From positions 1 through 8,110 of the forward strand of contig JAYEJB010000065.1 of the NCBI GenBank assembly GCA_034716415.1: 8,110 nt of DNA. The letters run 5' to 3'. This document shows, piece after piece, positions 1 to 5,752 of the stretch; within the stretch, counting starts at the first letter, position 1; every line of letters begins with the position of its first letter. The notes beneath the pieces are model-generated. The model was not told the DNA's origin. It did no database searches and saw only the letters and a program-made list of their open reading frames with translations. Source of the stretch: JAYEJB01 sp034716415. Lineage in GTDB: Bacteria > Patescibacteriota > Patescibacteriia > SG8-24. Made by a program: the position numbers and the translations under genes.

Positions 1-601
1 CCATGAGTATCGCGGTGCCGTATGCGAGCGAAAAGCCGTAGGTCTGTCCGTATACGTAGGTACCAGTCATGTTCACGGTGCCGCCGTACTGAATGACACC
101 GTACTGAAGCGAATCGTGGACCTGCGAGTCGATGACATTGACCGTACCGCCGAGGATGGTAACGCCGCCGCGGCATATCGAGTCGCATGGCAGGCCTGCT
201 CCGTTTATGTCGGCGAACGAGACGCTTCCTCCGGGGCTGAATTCCGAATAGACGATGCCGTCCCAATACCCCGTCGCTCCAGGAGCCAACATGAAAAGGG
301 CCTCGCTACCGGATACGCCGTTGACATTGAGGCTGCCTTCGACCGTGAGTCCGGTGCCCGAGGCGAACTCGACCCTGGCGCCGGATTCGACGGTGAGAGT
401 CGCGCCAGAGGGAACGATGACGTCGGAGTCGACCGTGTACGGACTGCCGGCGGAGGTCCAGACCGTGCCGTCAGGGATCGTGCCGGAAACGGCAGTGGCT
501 GCTTGGGCCGAAAAGACCGGCAGGACCAGGAACAGCAAGACGGCAACAGCAGCTATTTTGATGAGTCTGGGCCATGCAAAAGATAGTATGCCTGCGGTCA
601 T
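1..601 (-). CDS. Secreted parallel beta-helix repeat protein, 5' part (runs off window)
   Basis: The minus strand is open from an ATG at 601 to the window edge, giving about 200 residues with no stop. Residues 1-34 are a typical signal peptide: an arginine/lysine-bearing n-region (PRLIK), a hydrophobic core (IAAVAVLLFLVLPVF) and a likely cleavage after SAQA. The mature part begins with the pattern SPYTVDSDVIVPSGATLTV, followed by short turns such as GLTVEGSLNVNG and GGTVNVIDSQVHDS. These turns are characteristic of right-handed parallel beta-helix surface or exported proteins, so it is probably exported; substrate and role cannot be seen. Codon 1 is uncertain: an in-frame ATG lies at 607 and neither start has a clear Shine-Dalgarno. 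Plus-strand open frames across this region (116-586, 255-629) are shadows. Known of the family: such repeats often occur in large adhesins or polysaccharide-active proteins. Confidence 0.8.
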   Translation of the reverse strand, partial: MTAGILSFAWPRLIKIAAVAVLLFLVLPVFSAQAATAVSGTIPDGTVWTSAGSPYTVDSDVIVPSGATLTVESGARVEFASGTGLTVEGSLNVNGVSGSEALFMLAPGATGYWDGIVYSEFSPGGSVSFADINGAGLPCDSICRGGVTILGGTVNVIDSQVHDSLQYGVIQYGGTVNMTGTYVYGQTYGFSLAYGTAILM

Positions 602-687
602 ATGCATATGTATGAATGCAAATAATTGAATCGGGTGTTCATCTGACCTGAATGATATCACAAAAAACCCTGGTGCTAAGCCAAGAA

Positions 688-714
688 AGGCCACCCTCCT
701 AAAAGGGTGGCCTT
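688..714. terminator. Strong stem-loop, bidirectional terminator-like
   Basis: A near-perfect stem pairs AAAGGCCACCC with GGGTGGCCTTT around the loop TCCTAAAA, giving an A-tract on one side and a T-tract on the other. It lies between the divergent genes at 601 and 1009, where no gene obviously needs terminating. It is therefore better understood as part of the repeat-rich hairpin cluster at 688-883. Its CCACCC/GGGTGG stem resembles the hairpins beside the cores at 803 and 2278. Confidence 0.7.
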
Positions 715-729
715 TCATCAACCGACGTA

Positions 730-779
730 CAGGGGCTCCGGTCGCTGTTTCCAGCGCGCAATCACCCTAGGGTGACCGG
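730..779. other. Predicted branched (three-way) hairpin next to repeat core copy 1
   Basis: An outer stem CCGGT (738-742)/ACCGG (775-779) encloses two perfect hairpins: CGCTG-tttc-CAGCG (743-756) and the palindrome CACCCTAGGGTG (763-774). Just before it, 730-738 reads CAGGGGCTC, a 9-nt match to the repeat core at 803. This suggests two partial elements in tandem. The fold is by eye only; single-stranded DNA or RNA could adopt it. Confidence 0.5.
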
Positions 780-802
780 TAATCCGCACACATCAGCTCA
801 TG

Positions 803-883
803 GCAGGGGCTCGTGGAGGATGTTAGAACCCTGTGCGTGCCCGCATAATTCCCCTTTGAACCGTCGATATCGTCGCAATCGAC
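803..883. repeat. Composite repeat, copy 1 (core + 30-nt spacer + right block)
   Basis: The 27-nt core (803-829) starts GCAGGGGCTCGTGGA and ends GTTAGAAC; it is identical over all 27 nt to copy 2. Thirty nucleotides later comes the right block (860-883), ACCGTCGAT with a following TCGTCGCAATCGAC, containing the inverted pair GTCGAT/ATCGAC. The same arrangement and spacing occur in copy 2. The left-hand hairpin is at 763-774. The element sits upstream of the plus-strand promoter at 946. It has no transposase, RNA family or CRISPR hallmarks that I recognise. Confidence 0.8.
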
Positions 884-945
884 GCATAGTTTTCAATTGC
901 TACTGCAAATAATCCACAGGCGATACCAACCTTCCCGCCACCCCA

Positions 946-974
946 TTGACAGCCTATAAAATAGAGACTATACT
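946..974 (+). promoter_or_regulatory. Sigma70-type promoter for the 1009-2142 gene pair
   Basis: TTGACA at 946-951 and TATACT at 969-974 are separated by 17 bp, a near-consensus housekeeping promoter. The expected start is near 981. A strong Shine-Dalgarno AGGAGGT (995-1001) precedes the ATG at 1009 by 7 nt. Confidence 0.85.
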
Positions 975-1008
975 TGCGCGAAGCGTCCTTTAACAGGAGG
1001 TAAGAGTC

Positions 1009-1488
1009 ATGACCGTAATGGATCGCAAGACTTTCTGGCTGAACTGCGCCGTCGGCGCGGGTACGGTCGCTTTGGTTGCCGTCATCTGGTACCTGGCGGG
1101 CCTATCCTATCGGCTCCATCCGAGCCAGGAGTACGAGGCCTATGCCGCGGAGATGCGCAGTTACGAAGCGGCGCTGGAAGCCTACGAGGACCGGCTGGAA
1201 CAACACAACGGCTGGGTGAAACGTAACAGCCGCGCGCTTGAGCAGCGTCGGTTCGAGGAAGCCGTGGTCGGTCTGCGTTCGGTCTACGACGTACGCAACC
1301 ACGAACTTCGGCGGCTCGCCAGAACCCTCACGCTGTTAGGCCGGGCCAAGCAGGCGGGTGATGACGTGCTGGTCGCGACACACGTCTCCAGACTTCTCGT
1401 CGATGAAGACAGCCGGCAGATCGTGGAAGACCTGGAGGGCCAATATCTCATCAGTTGCAGCAACGGCGACTCGGGCTGTCGTTTCTGA
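1009..1488 (+). CDS. Unassigned single-pass membrane protein with coiled-coil domain
   Basis: A 159-residue protein I do not recognise. Residues about 9-33 form one hydrophobic membrane segment (FWLNCAVGAGTVALVAVIWY). Residues about 40-72 and 80-105 are rich in Glu, Arg, Leu and Ala with heptad-like spacing, suggesting coiled coil. The C-terminus is short and polar with two cysteines (SCSNGDSGCRF). The start is secured by AGGAGGT 7 nt upstream and a near-consensus promoter. The next gene starts 12 nt after its stop and also encodes a membrane/coiled-coil protein, so the two are probably one transcript and may form a complex in the membrane; that is inference. No catalytic motif is visible. 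Confidence 0.75.
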   Translation: MTVMDRKTFWLNCAVGAGTVALVAVIWYLAGLSYRLHPSQEYEAYAAEMRSYEAALEAYEDRLEQHNGWVKRNSRALEQRRFEEAVVGLRSVYDVRNHELRRLARTLTLLGRAKQAGDDVLVATHVSRLLVDEDSRQIVEDLEGQYLISCSNGDSGCRF

Positions 1489-1500
1489 CGGGAGCTCTCA

Positions 1501-2142
1501 GTGCTCGGCGAACCCGAGCGTCTAGCCAGGCTGCTCAACGGCGACGTATCCGCCGTGGACACGTCCCTGCCGGAGTATCCGGCTGAGCTCCAAGAAGAAC
1601 CTCCGCAGGCGCCGACTCTCGCGGTCGGTGTCTCGAGGACAGGTCCTCTCCCTGGCTGGTGGCCGTTCGGTCTGTGGTATGTGCTGTCGGCGCTGTTCAC
1701 GCTGAGCTTCGTCATCATGGGCTACTTCAACTACAGGAGCGCTAACGATGACCCGTCGAAGCATCCACTGCTTTCATTCCCGAGCTCAGCTCTCGGCTGG
1801 ATGATACTGGCAGCGGCTTCCCCGGGGATGATCACGGCGCAAGGAATCCGCCTGTTCGTGACCGACGCCCGTCCGGCATTAAGCTGGACCAGGGAGAAGT
1901 TCGCCCGACGGACCTTCACCGACGAGTACGAGCGGTTCCACGCCCAGCTCGAGAACATCAAGACACGCACCGCCAAATCCGGCGACAACGAACTGTTGAA
2001 GCGTATCGAGCGAGTGAGTACTCAGGTCAAGCAGCGCCAGAACCGCGAAGAGTTGGGTGCGCTGATGCGCCAGCTCGACAACATCGGCACTTACCTGGAG
2101 GCTCAAGACGACCTCGAAGCCTTCGAGAAGAGCCTAAAGTAG
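1501..2142 (+). CDS. Unassigned two-pass membrane protein with C-terminal coiled coil
   Basis: A 213-residue protein starting at GTG with GGAG at 1491-1494, six nt upstream. The N-terminal 50 residues are polar and proline-rich (PAELQEEPPQAP). Two membrane segments follow at about 56-77 (FGLWYVLSALFTLSFVIMGY) and 96-120 (SALGWMILAAASPGMITAQG), joined by a short polar loop. Residues about 140-213 are strongly charged and heptad-like, a likely coiled coil. It is cotranscribed with the preceding gene and followed by a terminator at 2170. The matching architecture of the pair suggests partners. Function unknown; no enzyme signature seen. Confidence 0.75.
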   Translation: MLGEPERLARLLNGDVSAVDTSLPEYPAELQEEPPQAPTLAVGVSRTGPLPGWWPFGLWYVLSALFTLSFVIMGYFNYRSANDDPSKHPLLSFPSSALGWMILAAASPGMITAQGIRLFVTDARPALSWTREKFARRTFTDEYERFHAQLENIKTRTAKSGDNELLKRIERVSTQVKQRQNREELGALMRQLDNIGTYLEAQDDLEAFEKSLK

Positions 2143-2169
2143 TCCGTCTCCCCGGGAAATGGAGCTAGC

Positions 2170-2194
2170 AGCACTGCAATGCGGTGCTTTTTTT
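2170..2194 (+). terminator. Rho-independent terminator of the 1009-2142 pair
   Basis: The stem AGCACTGC/GCGGTGCT (8 bp with one G-U pair) has a 3-nt AAT loop and runs straight into seven T residues. It lies 27 nt after the stop codon. Confidence 0.85.
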
Positions 2195-2251
2195 AAATAT
2201 AAAGCGGATCTATCGTTTTTGGCCGACATTGCTTCGCTTCCGAACGCAAAA

Positions 2252-2358
2252 CCCGCCACCCTAGGGTGCCGGGCTATGCAGGGGCTCGTGGAGGATGTTA
2301 GAACTCTTTACCGGGCGACATAGCTCTCCGAAGTACCGTCGATGCCATCGAAAGTAAC
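2252..2358. repeat. Composite repeat, copy 2 (hairpin + core + 30-nt spacer + right block)
   Basis: The palindromic hairpin at 2252-2273 (CCCGCCACCC/GGGTGCCGGG, 2-nt loop TA) is followed by the 27-nt core at 2278-2304, identical to copy 1. After exactly 30 nt comes the right block at 2335-2358 (ACCGTCGATGCCATCG...). On the minus strand the hairpin is followed by TTTTGCG, so it can end transcription of the minus gene at 2387-2920. The left flank CGAACGCAAAACC is shared with copy 3 (CCAACGCAAAACC). Confidence 0.8.
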
Positions 2359-2386
2359 ATGACTTGATAACGACACACACTAAAGC

Positions 2387-2920
2387 CTAATTCACATCCG
2401 CGAAAAGTATTGTTGTTCCCTGCGGTAGTGAAAATTGCATCAGCACCTCAGCGTCACGTGCGTCACCGAACTCCGGTGTGAGTACGCGTTGAATCTGGAC
2501 CGAATTATCCTTCAAGACATAATGCAGTTGATCGTCCAATCCTGCCCAGTAGAAGCCCTGAACATGCACAGCATCTTCTTCAATCGCGTCAGAAACACTA
2601 AGACTGTTTTGTGTGTCATGAGTGAATAGAATTGTTTGATCTAAAACACCCTCAAATCTAACTCTGTGACCGACAGGCGCGTCATCCACGATAATAGGCG
2701 TCTGAGTGATAAATAGAGAGTGTGCAGCATCGTACTCATCGTCATAAGGTCTTATTACCCTCACACCTTTCTGCTCAAGATTTTCACTAATCGCAGGCGG
2801 CACATCTTCCTGATTCGGAAGCACCTCATTCTTTTCCTTGAGCTGCCCACCAATCCAAAACATAATCATTCCAAGCAGGAAACTGGCGAGTCCGACAATG
2901 ACAACGAATTTTTTCGACAT
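2387..2920 (-). CDS. Unassigned membrane-anchored protein
   Basis: A 177-residue protein with one N-terminal membrane segment at residues 4-25 (KFVVIVGLASFLLGMIMFWI). An acidic, probably extracytoplasmic domain of about 150 residues follows. There is no lipobox cysteine, so it is an anchor rather than a lipoprotein. The segment APVGHRVRFEGVLDQTILF and later VHVQGFYWAGL alternate in a beta-strand manner, but I cannot assign a fold. No good Shine-Dalgarno precedes the ATG; the leader is AT-rich. It has its own promoter at 2954-2982 and ends 29 nt from composite repeat copy 2, whose hairpin is its likely terminator. It forms a single-gene unit between copies 2 and 3. Confidence 0.75.
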   Translation of the reverse strand: MSKKFVVIVGLASFLLGMIMFWIGGQLKEKNEVLPNQEDVPPAISENLEQKGVRVIRPYDDEYDAAHSLFITQTPIIVDDAPVGHRVRFEGVLDQTILFTHDTQNSLSVSDAIEEDAVHVQGFYWAGLDDQLHYVLKDNSVQIQRVLTPEFGDARDAEVLMQFSLPQGTTILFADVN

Positions 2921-2953
2921 AACAATAAAGAAAATATTTCTTAATTAACGCAA

Positions 2954-2982
2954 AGGATAGCACCTATTTTAGTGCTTGTCAA
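2954..2982 (-). promoter_or_regulatory. Promoter of the 2387-2920 gene, with an internal inverted repeat
   Basis: Reading the minus strand, TTGACA (2982-2977), 17 bp, then TATCCT (2959-2954). The spacer is filled by AGCAC-ctattttag-GTGCT (plus-strand 2959-2976), a 5-bp inverted repeat between the -35 and -10 boxes. That could be an operator, but it is short. Confidence 0.6.
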
Positions 2983-3036
2983 TCGTCTTGAGGTGCAAAC
3001 GACATTCAACCCTCGCTACACCGCCCCAACGCAAAA

Positions 3037-3089
3037 CCAACCACTTTTCGGTGGCCGGCTCAGCAGGGGCTCGTGGACATTATTGGAAC
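3037..3089. repeat. Composite repeat, copy 3 (hairpin + core, right block absent)
   Basis: The stem CCAACCAC (3037-3044)/GTGGCCGG (3051-3058) pairs fully on the minus strand if G-U pairs are allowed. It is followed there by TTTTGCG, so it acts as a terminator for the minus gene to its right. The core at 3063-3089 keeps the invariant first 15 nt and then diverges to CATTATTGGAAC. Its last base is the first base (plus strand) of the stop codon of the 3089-3766 gene. The right block of copies 1 and 2 is missing because coding sequence begins here. Confidence 0.75.
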
Positions 3090-3766
3090 TACTCTTGCGT
3101 GTTGACTGCTTCACGCATAATATCCTGAATTTCATCATCGGGTATCCAGCCCGCACTAAACCGCTCGGTAAACAAATGCCCCACATTCCCGTATGCCCGA
3201 TACAAAAAACCAAGGGCTGCAACGAGCGATTGCCGATCTCTACACGAACCTATCTGATACGCCCGTATCAGGTCGTAGACAGTATGAGGTTCACACGATG
3301 GTCGCGGCGGAATTTTTGCATCCCTTTCTCCGACCCAGGCGGTTATGCTCTTACGATCGTCGCGGACCGCAGCAATAACACGATGCATGCCATCGAAAAC
3401 CTTTAGGTGTCCACCATGTGCCATCACAAGGATTGGCACATCACTCCATGTCGCTTCGGAAAAAATTTCTGCTGTTGCGGGTTCGGATCTGAATATCGCC
3501 CCCAGTTTTTCCGCAGAGTGATCTGCACGACCTCGTATAATGACGTTCCATTCCGGATTAGTACCGGTGAGGTAGAGATCGGGGAGATGCAGATCCTTCT
3601 TAACCCATGATATGGCGGGGTCGGTAAATACATCGCCTATCCAGTTCAGTGACGCACCAGACCACATTACCAACAATTCGACCAACTCCGCCTGTCCTTC
3701 CACACGCTCTTTATGCGCATTCACGAGACCTCTCAAATATTCTTCATCAGGGAAATTGGTATTCAT
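3089..3766 (-). CDS. ParB/sulfiredoxin-like domain protein
   Basis: A 225-residue protein from the ATG at 3766. The frame stays open to 3829, but that extra stretch (MFGGGGNEILINYMHIHRHVI) is low-complexity, AT-rich leader and lacks a better RBS, so I chose the inner start; neither start has a Shine-Dalgarno. Residues about 105-147 contain WSDVPILVMAHGGH then KVFDGMHRVIAAV. The DGxHR (D125-R129) signature is typical of the ParB N-terminal/sulfiredoxin fold, where it binds nucleotide. No helix-turn-helix for DNA partitioning is evident, so a chromosome-partition role is not implied. The N-terminal 100 residues and C-terminal 60 residues are unassigned. It is a single-gene unit, ending at the core of repeat copy 3, with a terminator-like hairpin at 3827-3859 upstream. 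Confidence 0.7.
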   Translation of the reverse strand: MNTNFPDEEYLRGLVNAHKERVEGQAELVELLVMWSGASLNWIGDVFTDPAISWVKKDLHLPDLYLTGTNPEWNVIIRGRADHSAEKLGAIFRSEPATAEIFSEATWSDVPILVMAHGGHLKVFDGMHRVIAAVRDDRKSITAWVGERDAKIPPRPSCEPHTVYDLIRAYQIGSCRDRQSLVAALGFLYRAYGNVGHLFTERFSAGWIPDDEIQDIMREAVNTQE

Positions 3767-3826
3767 AATTACGTGTCTATGTATATGCATATAGTTTATC
3801 AGAATTTCATTCCCACCACCGCCAAA

Positions 3827-3859
3827 CAAAAAACTCCGCTAAAATAAGCGGAATTTTTT
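3827..3859. terminator. Bidirectional terminator-like hairpin
   Basis: TCCGCT (3835-3840) pairs with AGCGGA (3847-3852) around AAAATA, flanked by an A-tract on the left and T6 on the right. It lies upstream of the minus gene at 3089-3766 and just left of the palindromic element at 3866. It may be the remnant end of an earlier gene unit that the insertion interrupted. Confidence 0.6.
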
Positions 3860-3865
3860 GGCATG

Positions 3866-3951
3866 GATTTGGGTCAGGTCTTGTATTTTAACATCGCGTG
3901 AATCAATGCCAAGACGAAAATATTAAGATACAAGACCTGAACCCAATTCAT
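3866..3951. mobile_element. Palindromic MITE-like element, copy A (RAYT/REP-type ends)
   Basis: The left arm begins TTTGGGTCAGGTCTTGTAT; the right arm is its imperfect reverse complement, ending ATACAAGACCTGAACCC. A ~20-nt centre (CGTGAATCAATGCCAAGAC) separates them. The element is nearly identical to copy B at 5753-5839, with only a few substitutions and small indels. GGGGTCAGGTCT-type palindromes are known around REP-associated tyrosine transposases. The right end directly abuts a truncated integrase frame, so the element or a recombination event probably removed that gene's 5' part. Confidence 0.75.
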
Positions 3952-4100
3952 ACGTGGACAACGAGTACTACCTGAACCCGCACCGCCCGTGGAAATCGAT
4001 CTCGGAATACGTGCGCTGGTACAATTCCGAGCGCCCGCACCTCGGTCGGGGCATGGGCGGACTGACGCCGTACCAGAAATTAGCCAACCTTAGCCAATAA
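3951..4100 (+). pseudogene. 3' remnant of an IS481/IS3-type integrase (DDE transposase)
   Basis: The frame 3951-4100 ends in TAA and encodes about 49 residues, including SISEYVRWYNSERPHLGRG and LTPYQKL. WYNxxRPHxxxxxxTPxQ is the C-terminal end of the integrase catalytic region in IS481/IS3 transposases. The first two catalytic aspartates and the start are missing. The frame begins at the exact edge of palindromic element A. The IS481 assignment rests on the RPHLGRGMGG spacing and is tentative. Confidence 0.75.
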
Positions 4101-4131
4101 AAGTGTAACCCTTGAAGGTGTACCAAACACC
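4101..4131. mobile_element. Possible outer end of the broken insertion sequence
   Basis: Directly after the integrase stop the sequence reads AAGTGTAACCCTTGAAGG and then TGTACCAAACA. Read inward on the minus strand the end begins TGTTTGGTACACC; a TGT start is common for IS481-type inverted repeats. The matching left end is not in the window, so this cannot be confirmed. Confidence 0.35.
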
Positions 4132-4145
4132 CTCAGGCTTAGCGC

Positions 4146-4173
4146 TTGCCCGCGCCTCCTCCAGTGCTATAAT
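4146..4173 (+). promoter_or_regulatory. Promoter of purF
   Basis: TTGCCC (4146-4151) and a consensus TATAAT (4168-4173) are 16 bp apart. GGAGG at 4196-4200 precedes the ATG at 4206 by 5 nt. No PurR-like box or riboswitch is visible in the short leader. Confidence 0.7.
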
Positions 4174-4205
4174 CGGGGCGTCCTTTTCAGCAATTGGAGG
4201 CATAA

Positions 4206-5606
4206 ATGTGCGGAAACGCAGGGGCTTTCGGCGTACCGAACGCCAGCACCAAAGTGGCCAAGATGCTCAAGGCCACCCAGCACCGCGGACAGGAAGGCGT
4301 CGGCATCGTCTCGGCCCACGGCAAGCGGATGTTTCGCGAGAGAGGGCTGGGCCTGGTGGCCGAGGTATTCAAGGGATTCAACTTCGAGGCGAGCCTGCCT
4401 GGCGACCGGGCCATCGGCCATGTCCGCTACCCGACCTCGTCCGCGAGCGTCCGGAGCAGCGTCCAGCCGTACTTCACCATGACGCCCTACGGCAAGCTGG
4501 CGCTCGGGCACAACGGCACCATCACCAACTGCCGGTCGCTAGCCACTGACCTGGCCCTGTCCGGGGAGCTGGTCGGTGCCATTCCGGACACCGAGATGAT
4601 GGGCCGGCACATCGCCTGTAACGCCGGCGGCGACTGGACCTCGCGCCTGCGCCGGACCTTCGGCTGCATCGAGGGAGCCTATTCCGTGGTCGCCCTGGCC
4701 GAGGACGGGACCGCGCTCGCCGCGGTCGACCCGTACGGCTTCCGGCCGCTGATGGCCGTGCGCTGCGGCGACGGCTACCTCGTGGCGTCCGAGACCGCGG
4801 CTTTCGCCCCGCTCAAGGGCCGGCTGGTCGGCGAGCCGTGGGCGATTGCGCCCGGAACCATCGAGACCTACAGGCCGGACGGTCGGGACGTGCGCCGCTT
4901 CGCGCGCCACCGGCAGACGCGCTATTGCAGTTTCGAACTGGTGTACTTCGCCCGACCGGACTCGATCGTCTACGGGCTGTGGGGCAGCCAGATACGGCGC
5001 GCGCTCGCGGAGCGGCTGGCGGCGCGGTTCCCGCAGGAAGGCGCGGACCTGGCGGTCGGCGTTCCGAATTCGGCCAGCCACTTCGGTCTGTACTACGCCC
5101 AGGCGTCCGGCCTGCACTTCGACCTCGGCATCAGCCGCAACAACTACGCCGGGCGGGTCTTCATCACGCCGGGCCAGGCGGCGCGCGAGGAAGGGGTCAG
5201 GGAGAAGTTCAACGTCGACGAGAGCATAGTGCGCGGCAGAAGCGTAGTCGTCGTCGACGACTCGCTCATCCGGGGCACGACTTCGCGTGAACTGACGCTG
5301 ATGCTGCGTCGGGCCGGGGCCCGGGAAGTGCACTGGCGCATCCCGTCGCCGCTGGTTCCGTTCTCCTGCCATTGGGGCATCGCCACGCACGAGGTAGAGC
5401 TGTTGGTGGCTTCGCGCATGACCGAGGACCAGATTTGCGGGCTCATCGGCGCGGATTCGCTGCGCTTCCAGACCATGGAGGACTACCGGGCCGGTCTCGG
5501 CGACCCGGACGGGACGCGTTTCTGCTACGCCTGCTTCGACGGCGAGTCGCCGGTGCCGGAGCACGAGCCGCCGTGCGCGGACTGTGCGGGTTGCGCGGAC
5601 GGGTGA
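4206..5606 (+). CDS. purF: Amidophosphoribosyltransferase (glutamine PRPP amidotransferase)
   Basis: Catalyses the first committed step of purine synthesis in the cytoplasm: PRPP plus glutamine to 5-phosphoribosylamine. The 466 residues begin MCG, so Cys2 becomes the catalytic N-terminal nucleophile after Met removal, with no propeptide. The glutaminase domain has HRGQEG (26-31), GHVRYP (71-76), HNGTITN (102-108) and DTE (128-130). The phosphoribosyltransferase domain has SRNNYAGR (310-317) and the PRPP loop VVVVDDSLIRGTTS (347-360). Cysteines at 241, 388, 440 and 443 match the four [4Fe-4S] ligands of the Bacillus subtilis-type enzyme. Unusually, the tail carries a further CxxCxxC (C457, C460, C463). 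It has its own promoter and terminator and no purine neighbours. It is much more GC-rich than most neighbours and lies between two palindromic mobile elements, suggesting transfer. Confidence 0.95.
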   Translation: MCGNAGAFGVPNASTKVAKMLKATQHRGQEGVGIVSAHGKRMFRERGLGLVAEVFKGFNFEASLPGDRAIGHVRYPTSSASVRSSVQPYFTMTPYGKLALGHNGTITNCRSLATDLALSGELVGAIPDTEMMGRHIACNAGGDWTSRLRRTFGCIEGAYSVVALAEDGTALAAVDPYGFRPLMAVRCGDGYLVASETAAFAPLKGRLVGEPWAIAPGTIETYRPDGRDVRRFARHRQTRYCSFELVYFARPDSIVYGLWGSQIRRALAERLAARFPQEGADLAVGVPNSASHFGLYYAQASGLHFDLGISRNNYAGRVFITPGQAAREEGVREKFNVDESIVRGRSVVVVDDSLIRGTTSRELTLMLRRAGAREVHWRIPSPLVPFSCHWGIATHEVELLVASRMTEDQICGLIGADSLRFQTMEDYRAGLGDPDGTRFCYACFDGESPVPEHEPPCADCAGCADG

Positions 5607-5613
5607 AAGACGC

Positions 5614-5640
5614 GAGACATCGGATTCGATGTCTCTTTTT
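5614..5640 (+). terminator. Rho-independent terminator of purF
   Basis: A perfect 9-bp stem GAGACATCG/CGATGTCTC with a GATT loop is followed by TTTTT, starting 8 nt after the purF stop codon. Confidence 0.9.
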
Positions 5641-5659
5641 CTTTCAAAAACTGTATCAC

Positions 5660-5684
5660 GGGGTCAGGTCTAACATTCTAACAT
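5660..5684. mobile_element. Solitary half of a RAYT-type palindrome
   Basis: The sequence starts GGGGTCAGGTCTAACATT and continues CTAACAT. Its first 12 nt match the arms of the palindromes at 3866 and 5753, but the rest differs (TAACATTCTAACAT rather than TGTATTTTAACAT). No inverted partner ending AGACCTGACCCC belongs to it nearby, so it is a half element or a different subfamily. The stretch 5685-5752 shows nothing I can assign. Confidence 0.6.
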
Positions 5685-5752
5685 TTCCGACGCAACTCTC
5701 TGATGATTCGACCTGCTGAAGCACCATGAACTCCGAAAGCCGCACCAGGTTT

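Noticed and set aside
116..629. Plus-strand open frames (116-586 and 255-629)
   Set aside because: They lie opposite the minus-strand beta-helix gene, which has a signal peptide and clear repeat pattern; the plus translations are low-complexity and lack RBSs.
2972..3406. 144-codon plus-strand open frame through repeat copy 3
   Set aside because: It crosses a terminator hairpin and the antisense of the ParB/Srx-like gene, with no RBS.
3089..3829. Longer start at 3829 for the ParB/Srx-like gene
   Set aside because: The added residues are low-complexity, have no RBS, and begin near a terminator hairpin; the inner ATG at 3766 gives a cleaner N-terminus.
4539..5564. 341-codon minus-strand open frame
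   Set aside because: It is the antisense shadow of purF in GC-rich DNA; its composition is Arg/Pro/Val-biased and it has no motif or start signal.
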